Shown piece after piece: positions 55,701 through 64,000 of a DNA stretch of 64,000 bases (its first letter is position 1; every line of letters starts with the position of its first letter). Below the pieces are notes generated by a model, which saw nothing but the letters and a program-made list of their open reading frames with translations, did not search any database and had not been told where the DNA came from. The stretch lies in the NCBI GenBank assembly GCA_009869945.1, contig WIXG01000096.1, forward strand, positions 62,001 to 126,000, read 5' to 3'. Origin of the DNA: Mesaphorura yosii (taxonomy: Eukaryota; Arthropoda; Collembola; Poduromorpha; Tullbergiidae). The position numbers were made by a program, and so were the translations under genes.

Positions 55701-58700
55701 CCTATGCAGGGTACTCGCGGGCATAAGTGCACGAAGGAGCGTTAGCGAGCGGACGAGCGAGACGTGGCTGTAGACAAGTCGTTCCGGTTCCGGGGTTCAC
55801 TCCTACGAGTCCGAGCCAAAGCCAAACCACCATTGCTTGGCCGCTGTTTACATAACATTGAAACATGAATTGGAAAAGCAGGTTCAAGATAGCCATAACT
55901 CCTTCCGTATTTATTTTTACTGGCTACCGACCCGCAAGTCGCTTGCCTGGGCCGTGCGCGGTAGAATGGAATTCAATTACATAACACTAATCTCACAACC
56001 GCATTTTTGGCGAATCATGACTCCAAATTGAAGAGACCATCCCACATGTTACGTGTATTCGATACACACGCTGTCTGACTCTAAAAATAATATTTGCGTG
56101 TGTTGTGTTTGCATATTGTGTTTATGGCCGTAGTCGTGGCGGCGTAATGGATATCGAATCCAAGCCGTAGCCAAGTAGGAACAACTGAGAAAAGTAGGGT
56201 AAAATTGTGCTGTGTAACAAGAAACGCACGGTCTTGGTTTATGGCACGCAAGCTAGTCTATATAATATGCATGAGATATTGGTCTAATAACAGCACAGCA
56301 CGGCACACAAAATGTTGGCCTAAATGTCTAGCCTTTAGATATTGTGATGGTTTGTCATTGCCAAAATTGTAATAACTCTGCAGAGGAGGCGCATTCGTGG
56401 CTTCTGTCGATGAATCCTTTAATGCGGCCAGTCTGACTCCTCAGAACTGTGCCACCGACGACGAGATCGTAATCTGCCCTCAGTCAGTTCCATGCCATGG
56501 TAATGTGGAGTAAAAATACAAATGTCAACGCAGACAGACCGAAGGACGACAATGCATAAATATGGAAGCGTAACCCACATTTTCTTGTAATTACACATAA
56601 TGCTAGACAGGAATTGCAGTCTCTGTCGTCTGGGGCATGGTAAATACACCGAAACTGAATCTGCAAGTAAAAAGTTGTGCCAGCTTCATTTTTAATTTTT
56701 CATACACTAAACTCCTGCTCCCTAATCCGGCAATCTATGGAGACAACACCACAATTCTGGTACGAGTCAGATATCAGATCAAGTAAGCTGTGAGATTAAA
56801 TGCAATCCAGATGTTTGAGAGCCAATCCCGGTCCTGCACGAGATGAGACCCAAAGTCCACACCTACTCATTACTTATTTGAATCGCAGATGTATCATTAT
56901 GATAATGCCACCAGGAACTGCTGCTGTTGCTGTGTGTTGTATAACTTAATCTAGTTATGTTAAGAAAGCGCTACAGTTTCTGACACTATCGATTGAAAGT
57001 CCTCCTACGTCCGTTGCACCGTATTTGTATTCAAATTAAATGGGCTCTGCTGCCATTATCGATCCAAGAACTCTTGCGACCTTGGTGAACCCTTTCGTTT
57101 TAATGTCGTTCGGCACCGTACGGCACGGCACAGCTCAACAAAACGTCCACCCACGACAGTAAACAACAACGCATCGCGTGGAGAACCCAATTAATTGAGG
57201 GCTGATTGGGAAATTCACTGTACGCGCAAGAGAGAGAAGAGTCCAGATGCGAGCTGCAGTCTGTGACACTTTGATCTTAATCTGGGCACGGTATAAACGA
57301 CTCGCAATGCAATGGATTTCGCAATGCTGCGAGTGACACACCTTTTAATCCCACATGTCATGTGCCTGCCTGCCATTGCCGCTGATGCAAGACATGCGGG
57401 TCGGATTAAAGTAGTCCGCGTGAGTTGCGTATGGGAAATCGAATATTTACATCGAGCATTGCTTATGCAAAGAGGTCATCATTTCGAGCAGCACTGGAGA
57501 CTCGGCTTGTTATGGGAATTGAGTTTCCGTCAAGAGCCAAGTCAAGACAAGGCGAATAAATTGAATTTGTGTTGTCTAAACGTCAAGTTATTAGCGACTT
57601 GCTCTTGTGGTACAACGTGTCCGAATGAATGAGGCCAGGCCAGAGGCACATGCAACATGCAAAATACGAATTTCGATGCAAGTCCAATATACAAATCAGA
57701 GCGCGGCGTGTGTCACATATGCAAATCCAATCAATCAAGCCCAATTACTCGCTACATGGCCTCGAGCCCGTGCTCTAAAAAGAGGCTTGTTACATTAGAT
57801 AGTTGGAGCAACTCTGAACTATAAACTATAATGTATGGATTATTGATTATAATTATAAATCATAAGCCATAACCCATAAATCGCAGTTCACTTGGGGCAG
57901 CATGTTTATAATTTTAGCTTGATTTTGTCAAATTATCTTAAATGGGACAACTTCGACACCGATTTATAAATTGATTATAATTATAATTCGATAAATGATA
58001 ACTTATAAATTATAGTAAATTTGCCCCAACTATCTATTATTGTGCGACTTGGCATTGTCCGGTTTGCGGGCGCCGGGTAAAGCACTCCGCTGATTAACAT
58101 TTTGCAACGTAAATGTGAACAGCACGTGTACGTGCCTTTTACGGTGCATATGAAAAGATAAACTCGCGAATGCGGCTCCGGCTCTTTTCCTGGCTCTTCC
58201 TTCAACACTCTGGACTGCTGGGGCTCGAACACGCGCACCTCCGTTCTGTGTACATTTACACAGGTACACGCAGTTGATTGATTGGGCCCCTGCAAATTGT
58301 CTGTTTTTACATCGAAATACATATGAACGGTGCTCGTGGCTGTGCTGTGCGTGCACTACGTGTTTTGCAACAGGCTGTGCGAGTGTATTTGATATACAAC
58401 AAAAATGACCCTGACGTGTCTCATTTCTCGATGCGAGCCCACCACTTCACTGCTACTACTCTATTTATGTACACCGAAGGCCTCGCGTTTGTATACATAC
58501 AGCCCTTTCGCACAGCCAGGTAACATTGCAAAAGTTTTCCTGTTCGCTCATATCCTACTCAGAAGACCTTCCAAGGACTCGCGTCGCTGCGACGTACGAA
58601 GCTACGTGCCTACGTTGTGATTGTGATTGCAACACTGAAACAAAAAACCGTTCTCCATTCAACCATCCCCATGCCATTTCTGATTGCTAATGCCGTAGCC

Positions 58701-61700
58701 GACGTGCAACAGTATGTAGTTAATTGAGTAATTACATCACCACTGCACCTAATGGCAATGATAAAATGATTGATCAATTATAAATTCCTTTCTGCGTAAC
58801 TCGCTACTCGATTCTCTGCCTCTTCAACTCTGCAGCATATGCCATTCGCTGATTTTCTGCTCAATGCATGCGTGGTACGAGGATCGGACAAACTTCATTC
58901 ATGGGTGACATGCCAATTGCCAATTAATGCTACGTGTCCGTGTGTTTGTCATTTGTATCGACACAACAAAGGCAAGCCTACACTCCATTGGGCAGAGCTA
59001 TATTTAGTTTAGTCAAGCACCACCGGACAACGATTGACCTCACCCTTGACGATGCTCAATGAGGAACGATTTACTAGGAAAAATGTGATTGTACGATAAT
59101 CGAGTTTTTACTGTAATTGTGCTACTGCGCTCACTCAGCCTCTTCGTGCATCAGTCATGAGGGCATGGCTCGGCTGGCCTGGCCAGAGGAAACACGACAA
59201 ATTACATGGGAAGAATCTTAACACGAGTGAACTTTGATTAGGAGTATTGGCGCCTACGTACCGTGAGGTCCATCCATCGAGTGTCGAGTTTATTTTATCT
59301 ATCAGCAGTAGCAGATGGAGAAACCACGTTCCATTTGGTATTTTCCGTGCTCATCGCATCATCGCAGCTTGTTTCTGTACCTTTTGAACCTTAGACTCTG
59401 GGCAGCAGATTCCAGTCCGAATGTCGTAATAACTCATTTCATCTCATCATCAATTTAAATGAGATGAAGACGTAATTACATTCATCACAGCTCACTTGAG
59501 TTATAATTATCTGCTGACCAAGGCAAAGGCCGTCTTAAACACTTCCAATGTGACGAGCAGAGCATAAGCGCTGCTTTCATTCATGCCAAAACTGTGCTGT
59601 TGATGACCTCTAACCTCTCAGGAGCATGATTAGCATCTGTGCAATAAAACGTGTATTTCAGCTTCTCTTTCAGCCTGCCTCTGCCTCTTGCTCGTAGTTT
59701 GGTTGTACAACTACAACTTGCACTCTTTACGTTCCATTCATAAATCTGCAGCCAATATCCCGTTGGCATGTGCGAGCAGATGAGCAATGATCCCTCATCT
59801 AGTTTGAACGGCAGAAGCAGTCTCATGACCACACAGGAGATGTGAACGAGCGAGTATCACCTGACTGTCTATTGTGCCTGTCATGTGAATTGACATTTAG
59901 GAAGCAGTGCCGAAGAACCAGCGAGAGAGATGCTGTTATGTAATCCGAGTGACTAAGCATGAGCGGAGGCTTACGTCCACGCCGTGTTTGGAAGCAACCA
60001 GAAGAATGACGTCAACGAAACTATTACATCATCACCGTCCAGCCATCGTCACTGCAGTGATCATGCTTCGGGAGGCTGACTTACACACGCGGATTGCACA
60101 CATACATGGCCCGGCTCGGATGGGCCAAAACCGTCTGCGCTGGAGCTTCTGTCTGGAGCCACACTCCGACTCCAATTCTAGGTTCCACCGGTTGCGCTCC
60201 GGCCCGTTGATTGAAATTTTTGCCATTAAGAAACAATGATAGTTATTTTTGCATAGCTGAAGCTTTTCTTGTCCCTGCTCTCAGCGAAATCAAAGGACGT
60301 AAGGAAGGAACCTTTAAAGCCAGACGCTCTCGGGCAGCGTTCGGTTCCTCATTGTAGTCAAATGACGTCATAACGTCACGGAATTTCACGTTTCGCCACA
60401 TTGTGTACAGCATGGACATAAATATAGAACCAATCGAAGGACGTCGGCTTGTATTTCCACGGCGGCACGGACAAAAATACTCATCGCAGGTAGACGTGTC
60501 GTAGGGTGCGCCTTTCAATCGTCGCAGAAGCGTTCTCAAATTCCCAAGTAGGCTTACGCCTCGCTGAAACTACGAGACGGTGATGCTGATGTGAATGTGA
60601 TGACGCTTTTTACGAGTTGTATTTACTTTATGGTTTTCACACAGATTTTATGGTAGATTTATAACACCGCTAAGTACGTGTGTAAATCTTATGGCGTAAA
60701 GTAGTAAATCTGATTCTGCCTCACAATAGCATGGCATAATGGCACAACGTTGTACGACAGCGGTAACGCAGGTATAACATTGTATTGTGATGATGATGAT
60801 AGGCCTTTCTGCGTTCTCAACTGACCTCAATTCCAATTTCTGAGAGAAACAGTTGCGGCTGTGCCTGCTCGAGTGGAGTATACAGTGCAGTAATAAAAGA
60901 GAGTTTTTGCAATAATACACCATTTCATCATCGTGCCGTATAATTTCTAGTGAGTGTCTGCCTGATTTTATCTGCGCCGTACCGAGTTAATACATTGTTG
61001 AGCCCACAATTAAATACACACATGCACTTGTCTGTCTGCCGCGTCGTGTCGTACCGAGAACTTTCCGCCTATGCGCTATGGTGCGGTTTGTCTCGAGGCA
61101 TCATCATCGAAACATGCATAAAAAGAAAATTCGCTCAATAAAATCTAAACTGCGTGAGACTCGAGTGGCGAATTCTTTACCTTCCTTTACTACTACGCTG
61201 CGGATGCACATTGCATACTAGTTTCACCACATTCCATTCCAAAGCCCCCTTAAACAGGTATTTTAAGCTCGTAATGTGATGCATCGCTAACTTTGTTGCT
61301 GTTGCTCTCGCTTAACTGTACTTTTTCTGCGCTGCATAAACACGACACGTAACTCGCCTGCCAAGTCGTACATCTCAACAATGGGCGCCGTGCAAATACT
61401 CCTTCGGCTGCAAGTCTTTTCGTGCGCTTCTAGTGAATAAACTTTTTTCCAATTCCGATGCTCGGCTCGGCTGCCTTTTTCATGCCTTCGTTTACACTTT
61501 CTACAAGTGTAAGCCACCACCGTCGCCGCCACTGCCACACTGGCCGGCGGTCATTTCCTGCTTAGATAGAGCGCACCTCAACCACACACACGAACTGTCG
61601 CTGTCACTTTAATCACAGGACAGTGTAAGCTGCAATCGCGAATGAAAACTGACCTTAATCATGCGCTGCTCGTAAATTACGAGCCACGATTAAAATTCGC

Positions 61701-62337
61701 ATCGCATCGGACAAGTACGAGTTTTGGTTTGTGTTTGGCCAAGCAACAGGTGCTCGCCTTGCCTCGCATCTGCACCGTGTCAATTGGATGAGACCCACAA
61801 AACAACGCCAAGAAAAAGAAGAAGCAGGAGGACAGCGTGCAAACTGCATGAGAGCGTATTTTCTCTTTTTTTGCAAAATTTGTATTCGGTGAGGCAGTGA
61901 TGTGACAATATAGCGTACGTTGACGTCCTTTGAGAGTTCATTCATACACTCTGTTGTTATTGTTATGATTCTCGTTTGCACAAGCACGTCTGTGACGCCG
62001 CCTGCGAATATGTTTTAATGTCTTTTTTGACAACAAAAGCAGCTCGGTACAAGGAAGCCGGAGTAAAATGAAAATACTCAGCAATGTGTTATCTTTTACG
62101 AGCGACGACGATTGTAAACAATTCATCGTAAACTGACTTCATAACTGCATTGTTGTGTTATTTTTGCGTTTTGTCTTTGCAAACTCCGACGAGGAATCAA
62201 TATATCAATTTATAATAATAAAAATTTGGTTACTTACCGTCAAAGTCTGTGTACAAAGTCTCTCTCATGATTGCACCGGATCCGAAATCAATGAGCTTCA
62301 GATTTTGAGATTTGGCATCGACGAGAATGTTTTCATC
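49308..62337 (-). CDS. PIM-family serine/threonine kinase, 3' part (three exons, 5' exons outside window)
   Basis: PIM kinases are constitutively active cytoplasmic/nuclear Ser/Thr kinases that phosphorylate survival, cell-cycle and translation regulators. Joining 62238-62337, 51214-51390 and 49308-49789 gives 252 codons in one frame plus a stop. Visible in order: DEN just after the catalytic loop; IDFGSG, with the Mg-binding Asp; the activation segment [16 protein letters not shown], whose PPE replaces [22 protein letters not shown] of subdomain IX, including the Val in place of the usual Asp that PIM proteins share; and [20 protein letters not shown] closing the domain. Both introns split a codon after its first base (Gly, then Glu). 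The N-lobe, the ATP-binding Lys and the HRD motif are not in the window. The tail after the domain, about 131 residues, is much longer than in vertebrate PIM proteins. The family call is secure; orthology to PIM1, 2 or 3 is not meaningful here. Confidence 0.93.
49321..49464 (+). other. Antisense 47-codon acidic ORF opposite the Ser-rich tail
   Basis: On the plus strand an ATG at 49321 opens a frame that runs to TGA at 49462-49464. It begins [20 protein letters not shown] and is mainly Asp and Glu. It is the reading-frame mirror of the poly-Ser block: TCN on one strand gives NGA on the other, so a GAN frame appears. Kinase continuity makes the minus strand the real coding strand, so this ORF is probably incidental. 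Confidence 0.2.
49790..51213 (-). other. Kinase intron, 1,424 bp
   Basis: Donor GTAAGT at 51213 and acceptor TTGTCTCACAG ending at 49790, with a T-rich tract before it. It contains a (GTTGCT)n microsatellite at 50106-50126 and no recognisable coding element. Confidence 0.9.
50106..50126. repeat. (CTGTTG)n microsatellite
   Basis: Three and a half copies of a six-base unit inside the shorter kinase intron. Confidence 0.8.
51214..51390 (-). CDS. PIM-like kinase exon: activation segment and subdomains VIII-X
   Basis: This 177-nt exon completes the split Gly codon, then encodes [20 protein letters not shown] and [20 protein letters not shown], followed by [10 protein letters not shown] and SFRTRVSH. 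The acceptor is TTTCTGTGCAG; the donor is G|GTAAGT at 51214/51213. The PPE tripeptide and the sequence around CGDIPFE are close to those of vertebrate PIM kinases. It ends with the first base of a Glu codon. Confidence 0.95.
57796..58036. mobile_element. MITE with TA target-site duplication (Tc1/mariner-like)
   Basis: The element itself is 57798-58034 (237 bp). Its ends are inverted: GATAGTTGGAGCAA on the left, and the right end reads GATAGTTGGGGCAA on the other strand, 13 of 14 matching. It is flanked on both sides by TA (57796-57797 and 58035-58036), the duplication made by Tc1/mariner-superfamily transposases. The inside is very AT-rich, with TATAATTATAAAT-type partial palindromes, and has no coding frame, so it is non-autonomous. 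The sequence sits wholly within a kinase intron, where insertion would be tolerated. Only one copy is in this window, so family status needs genome-wide copies. Confidence 0.75.
59438..59468. repeat. 10-bp perfect hairpin, 11-nt loop
   Basis: TTCATCTCAT (59438-59447) and ATGAGATGAA (59459-59468) are exact reverse complements. It lies in the large kinase intron and has no assigned role. Confidence 0.6.
61287..61538 (-). CDS. Possible small ORF with Cys/His cluster, within kinase intron
   Basis: Weak call. The 83-codon frame starts at ATG and includes [13 protein letters not shown] and later SLEAHEKTC, a CxxC ... HxxxC arrangement loosely like a zinc-binding site, then a basic Gln-rich end. 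The Cys-to-His gap of 23 residues is too long for a standard C2H2 finger. No promoter or splice evidence was found. It could be an alternative exon, a small nested gene or chance. Confidence 0.12.
   Translation of the reverse strand: MAVAATVVAYTCRKCKRRHEKGSRAEHRNWKKVYSLEAHEKTCSRRSICTAPIVEMYDLAGELRVVFMQRRKSTVKREQQQQS
62238..62337 (-). CDS. PIM-like kinase exon: end of catalytic loop, DFG motif, start of activation loop
   Basis: This 100-nt exon encodes [20 protein letters not shown] and then [13 protein letters not shown]. The acceptor is TTTCCTTTGTGCAG just above 62337; the donor is G|GTAAGT at 62238/62237. The DFG codons are at 62281-62289. It leaves one base of a Gly codon that is completed by the next exon. 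The residues DEN normally follow HRDIK, so the upstream exon should end in the HRDIK codons. I looked for that at 62341-64000 on the minus strand and did not find it. Confidence 0.92.
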
Positions 62338-64000
62338 CTGCACAAAGGAAACAAAGAATAGCGTTTAAAAAGTTGTTTGCATTGAGCACACGTCGTCACG
62401 AGTGCAGAGTGCACAGGAGCCAGGGCGCGGCAGGTAATTGGTCAGACCGTTGACAATAAAATAATTCGCAATGCAGCCAGCGCAATCGTAGAAACTACAA
62501 AAATGGTAGTCGCAAATGTAAATATCGTTGCAGCGTCGTACGTCGTAAATGTTGGTCATGGTCAGTTGGTGGATTGGGACTTTTGATTGCCAAAGAAAGG
62601 CCTGCAATTGCATCATGCGTCGTTCGAATGCAAGCGACCTTCATTGCCGAACAATTCTTTGCACGTTTGCACAATACGCGTTCTTGTTCTTGTGCCGACT
62701 AACCTTTGCATTTCAACAATTAAAATTCATGGCTTCATGACATACATTACCTAACTCAATAACGACCAGTGAAGGAGCGATCGAATCGGCTGGCGGCTGA
62801 GACTGGTGCCGTTTAATGCTAAGGAGTCGCTGTCGCTGGTCTGCGTTGTGGTCAGTCTCAACTGTGGTGGGCTTATCAGTGTAGCAGCGAGTCCACATCC
62901 CGTCTCATTACAGTAATTGGAAATGCCTGAACACTCGAGTCCTAATCCGTCGATTTCAACATTGTCTATCGCACGCAGACGATGTCTCATTTTTTAGTTG
63001 TGCATTCGGTATTTCCCGAACCGTATCAGCGGCTTATCAGCAGGCACGAAAAATGCTGTCATACTTTGGCGAAAGTTTAATGAATGAGATCAGCTCAGTT
63101 CAACGCCTGCATGCAAACGGGAATTGTTTTCGCAATGGCACGGCAAACATTGCACAATTGCTCAATTGCTGGCTGACACTTTAAATCCATCCATTCACTG
63201 AATCCCTTGCAGAATTAGCATACCAGGAATCGGAGGTTGGGCTGCAAGATGACGTGACGGCGTTATCATTAGTATTTTTCGCACAATAAGCAATGACAAA
63301 TATTTACATTAACCCCGAACCAGTAAGCGAGCAAACAAATGGAATGTGCGCTAATCACATGAGACGAGGGCACATGCCGGAAAACGGAAATTGGCGCGAA
63401 TCCCTCACTTTGCTTTTCCGTTAAGTAGAATGCTAATGCCATGTGTGTTTTTTGTTTTGCTATTTCTCGGAAACAGTAAATAAATGTTGAATGGATACGC
63501 TCGTGATGATATATGATTGTCTATTAGAGAATGATAGTTTCATTTTGTCAACCTACTTTACTTTACTGCTGCCACACTCCGTCGTTCCATTTCTATTTCT
63601 GTTTCGTGGAAAATTTAGTATATTGCTGCCATCAGATTCAGAGCACAATTCGAGCGTATGTAAACAAATCAGGAGATAAATGGTAATGATGATGGCTGGT
63701 ATTGAATTTTTGTGTTGTGACAGAGTAGACTACAATCTAATTTGTCCATCGCCGCTCTTATTAAATTCCACTGTAAAAATAGAAGCGGGAGTCAGGACAC
63801 GTATCAATGACTGAGTCGTGCATCTTTGAACTTTAAAGTGCAAAAACGCTCAGAGCGAGAATTCTGTTTTGCTATCATGGCAGAAATGCGCGGATTATGC
63901 TGGCCATATGCGAGCTTAGCGTGCAAGTACGATGAATCCAATCCAATGACCTCAAACTAATCCCAGTGGGAAGCATCAACTCTGTCTTCTGCGTAATTTT
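62338..64000 (-). other. Probable upstream intron of the kinase gene; no exon found
   Basis: The kinase gene must continue in this direction, but I find no HRDIK-encoding exon before 64000. A 79-codon minus-strand frame, 62751-62990, starts with AAAAATG and is moderately coding-like (for example ECSGISNYCNETGCG), but it matches no family and ends at its own stop. The rest is unremarkable. Confidence 0.6.

Larger units (their letters stand above)
51391..62237 (-). other. Kinase intron, 10,847 bp
   Basis: Bounded by donor GTAAGT (62237) and acceptor TTTCTGTGCAG (ending 51391). It holds a 237-bp MITE at 57798-58034, a short hairpin at 59438-59468 and a TGA-type microsatellite near 60787-60800. 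No nested gene is certain. The best-looking internal frame is a Cys/His-containing one at 61287-61538, on the same strand as the kinase. Confidence 0.85.

Noticed and set aside
62338..64000. Search for the exon ending in the HRDIK catalytic loop
   Set aside because: No matching sequence with a donor site was seen on the minus strand, so the N-lobe exons are taken to lie beyond the window.
1..64000. Prokaryotic features: CRISPR arrays, operons, ribosome binding sites, insertion sequences
   Set aside because: No regularly spaced repeats, no dense long ORFs, and a clear spliceosomal gene; the window is eukaryotic.

Overview
The window reads as nuclear DNA of an animal, most likely an invertebrate. 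Three points support this: one clear spliceosomal gene with GTAAGT-type donors and long introns; very low coding density; and CpG dinucleotides that are plentiful by eye, whereas vertebrate DNA is CpG-depleted. I cannot place the species or phylum.

One gene is secure: the 3' part of a PIM-family serine/threonine kinase on the minus strand. Three coding exons join in phase (62238-62337, 51214-51390, 49308-49789). They encode the kinase C-lobe from just after the catalytic loop to the end of the domain, followed by a tail of about 131 residues rich in Ser, Pro, Thr and Ala. Introns of 10,847 and 1,424 bp separate them. A 3' UTR of roughly 1.65 kb probably ends at an AATAAA signal near 47663. 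The N-lobe and HRD catalytic loop must lie beyond base 64000.

Layout: 1-633 holds a frameshifted relic of a FLYWCH/MULE-type mobile element. 634 to about 47640 is a long stretch in which I find no convincing gene, only a few hairpins, simple repeats, a CpG-rich patch near 12.2-13.1 kb and several weak coding-like segments. 47640-62337 is the kinase gene; its large intron carries a 237-bp MITE with TA target-site duplications. 62338-64000 is probably the next intron upstream.

No tRNA, rRNA, CRISPR, prophage or bacterial feature was seen. Nothing here qualifies with confidence as a new biological system. The best leads are the atypical Ser-rich kinase tail with an antisense acidic reading frame, the MITE, the 87-bp hairpin at 8.2 kb, and the 12-bp perfect palindrome at 3.6 kb.
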